From Cryptomeria japonica (Eukaryota > Streptophyta > Pinopsida > Cupressales > Cupressaceae), in assembly GCF_030272615.1 (NCBI RefSeq), contig NC_081406.1:183707770-183771769 (forward strand): a DNA stretch of 64,000 bases, in the 5' to 3' direction. The notes under the pieces were generated by a model, which worked only from the letters and a program-made list of their open reading frames with translations, was not told the origin of the DNA and did not search any database. Made by a program: the position numbers and the translations under genes. Positions 22,124-32,201 of this stretch are shown piece after piece; the stretch's first letter is position 1, and each line of letters starts with the position of its first letter.

Positions 22124-23307
22124 TGTAGTGTCATAAAATTGCAACCATAGCAATTTTCAACTGCATTAGGGTCCTCATGCATGCGAACTCAAATCCTCTA
22201 GCCTGATCAGAGACCGACGATTGCCCGACTTTCAGAAATAGCTTCTTCTTGGCCTCTGCATCACCCTGTCCATATTCTGCCCTGGAGAAAGGGGTAGAAC
22301 AAGGGTGTGGTGCCTTGTCCCTACCCTATTTTGGGGCAGGACCCTTTCTAGGGTTGCATTGTCGGTTGTGCCTCGAGCAGGAAACTCCCCCGATGTTAGC
22401 CCGTGACGAAATTCAAATCCACCAACATGTATTTAAGGGGGCATTCACTCTCTCATCCATTTAAGTTGGATAGGTGGAAGTTGGACAAGATTGGAGTAAG
22501 TACAAGCAATCAAGCATTCAAGAGCATTCAAGCATTATTTTCCAGCATTGAGCATTCTCAAGTCTCCCTTCAAGGCTAGGTGTTGCATTCAAGTCAAGGA
22601 TTCAACCATTTAAGAGAAGATTGATTTCAACATTCAATTCCACACAAGCATTTCTATCAACATTTCTACCACAACCTCCCTTGAGGTGATTTACAATTCA
22701 GTCTTTCATTTACATCTACTTGCAAGTACTTTCTTTTATTACTTGGTTAATTCCAAAATTGGGGTTTGACCTAAAGGCAAACCCCCAATTCCAACCCATT
22801 TTCCTCTCTTTTCTGTGTGTAGGTTGCAGGTGTGCAACTGTACTTTCGGATTCGAGCTTCATTTGCAGAGGTGGAAAAACCCTTTTCGTTTCACGGATTT
22901 TTCAGAGGACCGCGTACGTTCCCACCACGGTCCGGGCAACTTTTCCTCAAATTTGTAGGGCAACTTCATCTTGACATTTTAGTTCCAGATCCAGGTGCAC
23001 AACTTCATCCCATATTCTGATCTCAAGTTATAATCAATTATTTGTCACTTTTGCACTACATAATTCAATCAAATTCCTTTCCATTTCAAATAAGGAAGAG
23101 GGGATCAACTTAGCATTCCCCATTCATTCAGAATTCAATCTACCATCTTTGTGTGAAGAGATTGAATCTAGTGAACTATCCTCTCCTCTTCCTAATGTAA
23201 TGGTGAAAAGTGCTTGAAGGATATTTAATTGTAAAACTCTCATCTCTCTTTGAGGGAAAGGGTAGTTTTTCTCTTGATCTATCACTCACCATTTTCCCAC
23301 CATTACA
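22124..23307 (+). repeat. 3' LTR of element A
   Basis: It starts TGTAGTGTCATAAAATTG and ends TTTTCCCACCATTACA. It is longer than the 5' LTR because of an ~85-90 base segment near 22170-22255. The GGGGTTTGAC stem seen in the 5' LTR is partly decayed here (22757-22788). Confidence 0.88.
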
Positions 23308-23312
23308 TATAC
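23308..23312. repeat. Target site duplication of element A, right copy (TATAC)
   Basis: It matches CATAC at 8980-8984 except for one C/T transition. Confidence 0.6.
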
Positions 23313-24325
23313 CTTTTTGTTAATTTTAACATTAAGAAAGGTTGAGATGCATTTGTAACAGACATATAGAGGCAATAGCCAAGTCACTATAATAGGACAT
23401 AAAATATGTATGACAATAAATCGTAGTGGCAAAGGAAGTGGGATTAGTTAGGAAGGGGAAAAGACATCCATGTTAAAGATGTAACAATGACATAACATCT
23501 AAGAATAGAAAGGCGAGAATCAAAATAAGATCATACAATAAAGACAACTCCCAATGAAAATAAATGAAATAATAAAAACAAGCTATGAGCTTGTATAAAT
23601 TAGAAAATCAATCAATAATTAGATCTAAAAGTGAAACCTTAGAGTTAAAAAAAGACTAGGTAAGATAGGTGAAAGAAAGATCATACAATTAAGAAAATAT
23701 CCCTATATGAGATAAGAATATGAAATGTGAATACAAAAGTATTAAAGTAAATCCAAGGCAAAAGTGAAAATTAAATATAATTAAATGAATAGATAAATAT
23801 ATAAAATATTAATGTAGAAGGAAAAACTTTAAGGAATATAAGATAATTTAGGTTAATTAAACATTAAAAAAAAAATGATTTCTTAACTAAAATTAGTTCT
23901 ATGAATAGGAAATTCAATTAAACTAACTTAGACTTATGCAATGTTATTTAAAATATATATAAATAAGCATAAGTGAACACATTTGATTTTTAGTTGTTGA
24001 TTGATTATTTTTAACTATTTTGATGATAATTTTTTAACTGTGATTCATAATTGTAATTTCTTATATGTGGTAGAAGTAGAATGATGAAATATAAACCAAT
24101 ACATCCTTACAATTTTATGATTCATTTTTGAGTGTTGTAAGTTTGATCCCAAGTATGAAAAAAATGATCTTTCAAGTAAATTTGATTTATAATTTGTAGA
24201 TCTAAATTGGTAAAACATATACTTCTAAAATCTATTTTCCTTGATTTCAATGTTTGATAAGATTATAGTGGTTATGAAATTTAAGAATATCTTGGGGGAG
24301 TCTAGTAATTGTTAGGGGCAATTTC
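23313..24325. other. A/T-rich intergenic sequence, nothing recognised
   Basis: A-rich on the plus strand, with frequent AAAATA and AATTAAA words and only short open frames. No repeat partner was recognised inside the window. Confidence 0.5.
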
Positions 24326-25162
24326 TTTTAGATCAAATCCTTGAATCAATCGACTTTATGCTTCTAAGAATTTTTAAGAATGCAAATGTCTTATATAATA
24401 TTAACGTGATACATTCCTTGTAATATCCAAATCTAAATGTTCATAGAATGATTACTCCTTGTTTGAATAATATGAATTAATTATACATTGAATGCTTTTA
24501 AATATTAAACACGCCAACAATCAAAAATATGTAGCAAGTTAAACAAATGTATACCAAGTCAACTCACAATGACTAATAAAAAAGACAAAAAATTTAAAAT
24601 TTGAATTCAATCCTAAATATTCAAAATCAATCTTAAATAATAGAAAATCCATGCAAGTGCCTTACCAAAAACTGATCTTCTTGAATTGGGCTACTATTCA
24701 CTATTGTAAACCCAATAATCAAGGAGATGATTATTGTAACTCTTGAAAGGAATTGATTAAGAAAAGGTCATATTCATGATTGTTCTCATTTGAGTTTTTC
24801 ATAATAATTTTTATTGACATTTTTTTTAGGAAGATGTTTTAGAAGCTAGCCATGGGCATGCATATATGTAGTTCATGACACAAAGACATTTTTAATGTTA
24901 TTGTAAAATTTTGATCATAATGTAGCCATGAAAGATGTAGTTGGAGAGTTTAGAAAAATAAAAGTAAAAAATAATTTTGATATCAAAGCATGCTTGAGGT
25001 TATTTGGTTTAGGAGTACATCTAGTGATAATATGGATGAATACATATTTTTTTGGAGCAACCATTCAAATGTTTTTTGCACATAGCAATAATAAAGGCTT
25101 AAAAAACTCAAAGACGGAATTATGTATTTGATGCAGAATAATAATTACATCTCAAACAAAGA
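24326..25162 (+). repeat. Diverged tandem unit, copy 1 (~840 bp)
   Basis: It begins TTTTAGATCAAATCCTTG, a sequence repeated at 25163. Within the unit, CTAAATGTTCATAGAATGATT, TATGAATTAATT, TGAATGCTTTTAAATA, CCATGCAAGTGCCTTA, CTTGAATTGGGCTACTATTC and GACATTTTTAATG all recur in the same order in copy 2. The copies differ at many positions, so the duplication is old. An exon-like stretch at 24830-25131 is described separately. The repeat class is unknown; the exon-like content suggests duplicated host DNA rather than a transposon. Confidence 0.75.
24830..25131 (+). pseudogene. Degenerate exon-like stretch in tandem unit 1
   Basis: It follows TTTTTTTTAG, a good splice acceptor look-alike. In unit 2 the matching segment (27229-27416) is open for about 62 codons. 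Here the same frame has several stops around 24840-24920, followed by an open piece starting at ATG 24928 whose first residues (MKDVVGEFRKIKVKNNFDIK) parallel MEDIAAVFSKMEFDKK in unit 2. The shared protein pattern between diverged copies supports past coding function. The family is not recognised. Confidence 0.35.
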
Positions 25163-25366
25163 ATTTTAGATCAAATCCTTGGATTGGCCAACTTCATGGT
25201 TCTAAGCAAATATTCGAAGACAACATTCACAAACATACACATGATATGAGTATAATGTGATGTGTTCTTTATAAGTTCTAAAACTAAATGTTCTTAGAAT
25301 TATTTCTCTTTGTTCAACTATATGAATTAATTGTATTTCAAATGCTTTTAAATACCAAAATATAAC
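25163..25366 (+). repeat. Tandem unit, copy 2, first part
   Basis: It begins TTTTAGATCAAATCCTTGG and matches unit 1 from its start through TGCTTTTAAATACC. It is cut at 25366 by the solo LTR and resumes at 26915. Confidence 0.7.
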
Positions 25367-26914
25367 TGTAGACACCTAAAAGTTGCACAATGAATTAAGT
25401 AAATTTTATTCATTTAATTATTCCTAATTCTTCCAATTAATTAAAGTAAGATTTAATTAATATCCCTATTCTTCTAATTAGCCTATTAATCAAATTAATG
25501 ATTTGATTAAATCCATTTCCTCTAGCCTAACCTATCAATTAAACTAAGGTTTGATTAAGTACCCTTAGTCATTTAATTAAAATTCCCCCTCTAGCCATTT
25601 TAATTAAATCTACATTTAATTAAAACCCCTTTAACATTTAAATAAATCTAAATTTATTTAAAAATCCCCCCACTTGAAAAATCCTACAAATGCAAGTTGC
25701 ATCCCCTATTTGGCTAAAAGTAATCTTTTATTTACCAAAATTGCCTATTTTCCCTCACCCACTTGCATTTTCCTACATTTTCCACTTGCCTCCTAAACCT
25801 CTTTTAGAGCCTTCTAGATTCTTCTAAACCATCTTAATTGGCCTAATCAACTCCAAATCATGTCCTTTCCCTAAATTTGAGGAAGTCACTTCTCAAGTTT
25901 GGAGGAAAGTCTTCTAAATGCATTTAAGGCTATATTTCTTCAACAAGCTAACTTGTTGAGTTCCCCCAAATTTGGAAGGACTCTTACAAATTTGTCCCCA
26001 AAGTCTTCCAAACCATTAATGGTTAACTCAACCTTCCCCTCATGGTTAGAGACTTTCTCTCTAACTTAACCCTCATCTAACCCAAGGGTCTTATCAAGCA
26101 CTCATGGCTTTAATCTTGGTTATCCTATTAACCCTTGCACAAGAGTTTACCCCCTAGATAAAAGCTTTATCCAATGGATGACCCTAACCCAACCTCAACC
26201 TTACCTCCTAAGGTAATCTTCATGTCTTCTCAAGCATTTAATGCCTCTTGCATCTCCTCTCAAGCCACCTCTTGTTGACAATTGTCAACATTTCATCGGT
26301 GAAAATTGTAAACATGGATTGAGTAACTTTCAATCCTAGCCCTTGTTGAGATTATTCAATCTCAACCCTCCATTGCCCTATTTTCCCTATAAATAGAGCT
26401 CTCATTCTTAATTCTCCAAATCAAGTTTTTATGCATCTACATTATAGTCTCATAACATTAATCATATTATCTCTCTTTGATAGAATAGCATTTTAGATAA
26501 TTTTGTTTAACATTATAATCTTAAATATATAATGTTAATCTCATATCATGTTAGCTTCATTTTAGTATCATTTTTATATTAGCTTTAGATTCATATCAAT
26601 ATCTTGCACCATATCATTATCTAGTTTCATATTTAGATTATTCACTAGGATCATAGTTGCATCCATTTTGATCCTAGAATCATTTAAATCTCGTTCTCTA
26701 GGTTGTCATCTTGAGGATCAAGTGCTCTTCCAAGTGAGGGCCACCTTGAATCTTAGAGATCTTTAGAGATAGAGGAGCATGGAACAATTTTAAATAGTTT
26801 TGATTCATTAACTTTCTTTGTTTTGTTTTGATATCTAACTCTAATCCAATGTTTCATGTGTATGTTTGAAGTGTTCTTCTCTATTGCAGGTTGATCCCAC
26901 ATTTCTGACATACA
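25367..26914 (+). mobile_element. Solo LTR related to the LTRs of element C
   Basis: It starts TGTAGACACC and ends CTGACATACA, close to the sense ends of element C LTRs (TGTAGATGTA and CCGCATACA). It shares internal words with them: CTTGCATTTTCCTACA, TTCTAGATTCTTCTAAACC, TTGACAATTGTC and the TATA box CTATAAATAGAG near 26388. The flanks are ATAAC (25362-25366) and ATAAA (26915-26919), a 4-of-5 target duplication. Removing it joins the two parts of tandem unit 2. No interior follows, so it probably formed by recombination between the LTRs of a full element. Confidence 0.8.
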
Positions 26915-27228
26915 ATAAAAATAAACAAAAATGTATAGCAAGTCAAATAAATGTGTACTAAGTCAATGCATGATGACTACTTAAAAAGGAAAAAAACTAA
27001 ATTTTGTATTCACTCTTAAATAATATGAAATTAAAATATAAATATAAAAATCCATGCAAGTACCTTATGAAATACTTATCATCTTGAATTGGGTGACTAT
27101 TCACTAATGCAGTCCCAATAACTAGGGGGTGATTATTACAATTCTTACAAGGAATTGATTAAGTGAAGGTCCTATTTGTGATAATTCTCTTCAAAAATTT
27201 ATTGTAACAATTTTTATTGACATTTTAG

Positions 27229-27416
27229 GTAGGAAAATATTTAAGAAGCTAGTTATGAATAAGTTTATTTCTAGTTTGTGTAGCAAAGACATTTTTAATG
27301 CTATTGAAAACTTTGACCATAGTGTAGCTATGGAAGATATAGCTGCAGTGTTTAGCAAAATGGAATTTGATAAAAAAAAAAATGATATTAGAGACTGCAT
27401 GGGGTTATTTCTTTGG
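27229..27416 (+). pseudogene. Exon-like open stretch in tandem unit 2
   Basis: After the acceptor-like CATTTTAG the frame stays open for about 62 codons to a TAG at 27417; GGTAGT at the end could also be a splice donor. The encoded segment includes SKDIFNAIENFDHSVAMED and is helical and charged. The matching segment in unit 1 is decayed. I do not recognise the protein. Element C inserted seven bases further on. Confidence 0.35.
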
Positions 27417-27418
27417 TA

Positions 27419-27423
27419 GTATC
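27419..27423. repeat. Target site duplication of element C, left copy (GTATC)
   Basis: GTATC precedes the LTR start TGTATGCGGG. The right copy is ATATC at 57774-57778, with one transition between them. Confidence 0.7.
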
Positions 27424-28086
27424 TGTATGCGGGAAAAGCAGTTCATTGAAACTCAAATTATGAAAATTATTCAAAGACTTTACCACACACCCATGGGACT
27501 CTTGGTGCAAGTTATGGAGCTATGAGGAATAGCTCAACTTCCCAAGGAGTGTTCCATGGTTCTCTATCTCACAAGGTCCCTCAAGCCAATGCCTTTTCTC
27601 TTAGATCACTGAGCAAAGTGACTTAGGGATGACAAATGCAAGAATGAGGGATGCTTTAGATCAAATTTCGTATGAATGCATCCTATCTATGCATGAATCT
27701 AACAACTGAACTAAACTAGATGATAAGATGACAAGGTTAGTAAAATGATATCCTAACATGATATACTAGTTATATGATTTTAATCTAAGATGATAGAAAT
27801 GCTTCTAAAATGATTATTAGATTTATTTATATTGCAAAGAGAGGCTAGATGCTTGCTAAAATTGAGTATAAGTATGATGCTAAAGACTTGGATTTTAAAA
27901 TGGAGGGATGAGGGCTCTATTTATAGAAGAAACATGGCAATGGATGGTCGAGATTGAAGGATCTTATCAAGGGTCAGGATTGAAAGCTATCAATCCATGT
28001 TTACAATTCTCACCAATGAAATGGTGACAATTGTCAACATAAGACTACTTGAGAGGGGATGTAAGAAGCATTAAATGCTTGAGAAG
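27424..28086 (-). repeat. 3' LTR of element C, outer part
   Basis: It matches 56371-57024 of the intact 5' LTR, starting TGTATGCGGGAAAA on plus. The TATA box CTATAAATAGAG lies on the minus strand within GGCTCTATTTATAG near 27912. It is interrupted by element D after AGAAG at 28082-28086. Confidence 0.93.
28082..28086. repeat. Target site duplication of element D, left copy (AGAAG)
   Basis: It exactly matches 40095-40099. The uninterrupted LTR of element C (around 57028-57036) has this AGAAG only once, confirming it as the insertion site. Confidence 0.96.
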
Positions 28087-31000
28087 TGTAATGCCCCGCC
28101 AGGAAACCCGAAGGGATTAAGCCAAACACAAGAATAGAGTGCAATTTTTTATTTTTTATTTTTTAAAGTTACAACACATAAGATGCAACAAGATAACAAA
28201 GATTCAGATTACATAGCGGAAGACTTCAACTAACTCCTAAAGAGTTTCCCAACGAGATTAATTAAATTTCACAATTCACTTAACTCACACGATTAATCCA
28301 AAAGCTGAATATCTTAATAACGAGATAATTCATAATCAGGATAATTCCTTTCAAAAGAGGGAAATATAAATCACAAGCGAAGATTCATCATTAAGATCCA
28401 TTCATAATCTTCATTCAAGCTTTTTATTTAAAATTACAAACCATACATCTAACATTCTAATACACTAGGATATCATCGTAACATAAGAGATCTTTCCAAG
28501 CATATTTAATTTCCTTACAACAACTGAATATAATCCACTACTCTAAGTTACATTCATTCATACTCCAATTTATTGCATTTCAATAGACGATTGCATACTA
28601 GCATCTACGATAAATCTCATCTAAACCACTTACGCATTCGATCAACATGGCATTCAAGAAAGAACTGAATATAAGCATTTATAGTTAATTCCAATTATCC
28701 ACTTAACCATTCTAACATAAGTTAATCATACATGATAAAGCTGAATAAAGGAACCATAAGAGAATACATCACATAACACCATAATGATCTCGGAGTTCAC
28801 CCCTAAAGGGCTACATCTCCGGGTCTGCGCAACTGCAAGACCCCTCTGATAATTAATAAAGTTACGAATACAAGAGGTTACACCATTACAATCCGGCCAT
28901 CAAGGCGAAATATAAACAATATACAAGCGACCGCATCGGTCCATAAATACATAAACGATCCTTGAAAAGAACAGGATCCAGCTGAACATAATCAAAGCTA
29001 AAACAAGAGGTCCATGAGAGCATCCATAAAACTGAGCCATCACCACCCAAGGTCTAACATGAAACCGACACTCACAAGGGTAGAGACAAAAGGACGACCC
29101 ACAAAGGTACTCCTAACAGGACAAAACGACAACACACTAGCGAACGTAGGGACAAGTGTCATCACACAACCTGGTATGGATACCATGGCAAGTCTTCATA
29201 AGTCCCGGCCCCATACGCTGGGTCACCCTGGCAACCTAATCCGAGCTTCCGGCCCATCCAAGCCTCATGTGGACCCACTCATCCTCTCGTGATGACAAGG
29301 ATGGTAGTTTGCCATTTCAGGCCTTCCCACAACATGTCGAGTCTATGATAGCACTCATCCCATGTGTGAGGCACATTATCTTATTTAGAGATTACATTCT
29401 AATCTACTTAAGGTTATCACTTATTAGACTCACTTTCGACGGGTTACCCAGCAGCCACTTTGGGCGCGGCCCCCAATCGAAAGCCACTTTCCCATACGAC
29501 ACTAGACTATACTCAAACGAACTCAAAACCAAGGAATAGACATGGTCAGACGAACGGAGTTCAAGAAGGAGAAACAATCATCAGGTCAAACACGACTCCA
29601 AGATGCACACTTACTAACGGTACTCTAACTAGAGACCTGACCAACAACGGTCAACCACAAATCATCATTCGACACCCACACAAGGAATATGACCAACTAT
29701 GACAACATCACAATACAACAGTCAACTCGGAATCGAGGACTGAAACAGGAACACCAAATCATCCATACGACAGGGTCCTACTAAACAAAGCAACACATGC
29801 CATTTCATAATTAAAGGCGAATACAGAAATTAAACTCGCAAGGCAATAATCAGAAAAGACAATATTTCCTCAAAATGATTTAAACATTAAAATCGATCAA
29901 GTTTTCTACAAGATCTATATCAGCTTACAGATATCTACCTCATCAAGGGATAAGTTGTTCTTGGTTTTCTAACTCCTAAGGTTCAAAGCATCGAACAGGC
30001 AAATTAAGCCATAATGAGTTTTTAAACCAATTCATATTAATAAAATTCAGACAACCATTAATCAACTAAAATAAAATATTTAATCTCCAACAAAACACCA
30101 TTAACATACTGGTCTAAAACCGACCTCTACAATTTCATATTATTTCTCTATTGTGCTTTTAAACAATACTACCTTAATTAGCCAAATTCTCTAATCAGCT
30201 AGAAGGTAAGATATAAATTTATAAATCCAAGATCAATAAGAATATAAACAACAATATTCAAATTGCGAAAAACAGTCGTAGAACTTAATTAGGAAGAAGG
30301 CATAAATCACGAAATGAAGTTGAATAACAATTAGCCTATAACCTCCATTATAAAGTTAATCAATACCAACTAACATTTGTCAAGTTTAATGCCTCCTTAA
30401 TCAAAATTAAGAACTAACTAAGACTAAGCATTAAAATAATATTTAAAATATCATATGCATTTTTTTCTTGAGTACTAAAAAAAATACATAAAAAAAACAT
30501 TTAAAAACTATGTTTGTTTTCTTTTTTTAAAAAAACGCGTTAAAAGAAGAGACGAGGGCGGGGCCCACCTCCCAACTGGGAAGGTTGGGCGCCCAAGCCC
30601 TAACGCAGGCGGTGAAGGCTCGCGGGCGGCACTCGCGGTGGTGCCCGCAGGTGCCGTGGCGCCCTGCGGCCACCGCGGCCCCTGCGGCCACCGCCATGGG
30701 CCGCAGCCGCAGCAATAAACACAAGCGAGCGGGGGGGGTAAGCCCAAACGGGGGTGCGAGCGGGGGAAGGGGAGGAGGAGCGGGTGGAGCTCCGCTCCCC
30801 GCCCTCCAACCCCAAACCCACGGTTTAAAAAAAACATACGCCTAGTTCATGAAAAAAATACATTTTAAATTTGAATTTGAACACACAGTTCGCTAAAAAC
30901 AATAAAAATGCACAGTTCGCTAAATCTCTAATTTCATTTTGAAACAACCCAAAATGAAATTTGATTATAAATTTCGGGTTACATTAAATTCCGGTTTCAA

Positions 31001-32186
31001 TGAAATTCGTTTTGGGGTTTTCGAAATTCTTTGATGGTATGCATCTCCCCATACACAATGGGATTCAAACCACCCAAAAGGAAACATTGAGGGGTAACCA
31101 AAAACTCAAAACAAATTTCCAGCCAATTCAAAATGGACAATCACATGGATTCTTCAAAAACAAATTCAGAATCCTACCTTAATACGCAATCCTGGAATGG
31201 CTGAAGGAGAGCCCACCTGCCAGATCCAGCACCATTCCTTCCCAAAACCTCCAATTTCATTCCCAATTTTCTTTCCAACCAAAAATTCTCCAAAAAGACC
31301 ATCTTTCCAAATTCCCCCAAATATGGGTTATATGGAAGAGTTGACCCAAAAAATTCCATTTTTGGAATTAAAATTCTTTATTTACAAATAATACTCAAAA
31401 ATTCACTCTTTTCAACTATAGCCACAATTTAACTTGCTTTAATTCAAAAAACGATTTCTCATTTAACTGAAATTTAACCTTTCAAATCAAATAAGCCAAC
31501 AGAACACAATTAACTCTATGGCGATAAAATATAAAACTTTCTTTTCATCAACATATATAAAATGCACTTAATATTCCAAATCAGTCATTTAATCTAATTC
31601 ACTCCCAAATAAAATAAGCAAATCCAATATCAACGAAAATCGCATAACGAAATTTTGATTAATCCATTAATCTCTAAAGCACAAATACATATTCAATCAA
31701 GATAATTACTAAGGACTAATTAATCAATTTAACCATGCACACCAAGCACGCAAATCGAGAAGGTCAACCAACCAGACGACTCGCAAACCCAAACAAAAAG
31801 GGATGACCGACGACGACTGGCGATGCTCACTTGAGCACGACTAAGGTCAACTAGGGACTTACGACCACCTATCCAACTCTAAGGATAAAAGAGGTACACT
31901 CAAACCTGCACATCCAGGTGAAGACGAACCTTGCACTCATGCGGCGTTGTACCTGAAATCTCCTGCAACCAAGAGTCATACATGCATACATATATAAAAT
32001 TTAATGAAAGCGTTAGCTCGATGTTAATACCACGAAATAGGAACACCGAAAAACTTGCATACAACTAGTGTGAGAACCACATCAATAGCTATGCGTAAAA
32101 TCAACTATCTGACCATAACATAATATTAAGATAATCTAACCAAGATTAAACCAAGATTAGAGATTGATTAGGGCAGGGGTACTACA
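28087..32186 (-). repeat. 3' LTR of the LARD (left copy, 4100 bp)
   Basis: It starts TGTAATGCCCCGCCAGG and ends GGGGTACTACA on plus. It contains a sharply GC-rich patch at about 30535-30800. Open frames such as 29014-29702 recur in the other LTR only because LTRs are copies of each other. Compared with the right LTR it has an extra ~18-bp GC-rich unit near 30669-30690. Confidence 0.95.
30535..30815. other. GC-rich patch inside the LARD LTR
   Basis: In an otherwise A/T-rich LTR, about 280 bases are strongly G/C-rich, with CGGGGCCCACC, GGGCGCCC and repeated TGCGGCCACCGC. CpG sites are dense. Overlapping open frames on both strands reflect composition. The patch is also present at 38467-38735 in the other LTR, where one ~18-bp repeat unit is missing. 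It may be a promoter-proximal CpG-rich segment or a structured RNA region; function is unknown. Confidence 0.7.
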
Positions 32187-32201
32187 TTCTCCCCCCCTAG
32201 G
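32187..32201 (-). other. Polypurine tract of the LARD
   Basis: On the minus strand CCTAGGGGGGGAGAA directly precedes the LTR start TGTAGTACCCC. This is the expected plus-strand priming site. Confidence 0.85.

Larger units (their letters stand above)
8985..23307 (+). mobile_element. Element A: gag-protease-only gypsy-type LTR retrotransposon, split by a copia insertion
   Basis: Two long direct repeats (8985-10083 and 22124-23307) bound the element, with a TG...CA structure, a 4-of-5 target duplication, a primer-site candidate and a polypurine tract. Subtracting element B leaves about 7.6 kb. The interior encodes gag and a retropepsin-like domain, then a Pro-rich tail, then non-coding sequence. 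No reverse transcriptase, RNase H or integrase motif was seen in the interior on either side of the copia insertion. It therefore looks like a non-autonomous element of the TR-GAG type that would depend on pol from another element. Deletion of pol in this single copy is an alternative. Confidence 0.82.
26915..27423 (+). repeat. Tandem unit, copy 2, middle part
   Basis: It resumes the match to unit 1 with AAAATGTATAGCAAGTCAAA, CCATGCAAGTACCTTA and CTTGAATTGGGTGACTATTC, through the exon-like stretch. It is cut at 27423 by element C and continues at 57774. Confidence 0.7.

Noticed and set aside
29014-29702. Three overlapping plus-strand ORFs, repeated almost exactly at 36940-37628
   Set aside because: The repetition comes from the two LTRs of the LARD being copies of one another, not from conservation of a gene; no domain content.
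30508-30845. Several overlapping Gly/Ala/Arg/Pro-rich ORFs on both strands
   Set aside because: They reflect the GC-rich patch of the LARD LTR, where stops are rare by composition; the right-hand copy differs by an indel and substitutions with no sign of frame preservation.
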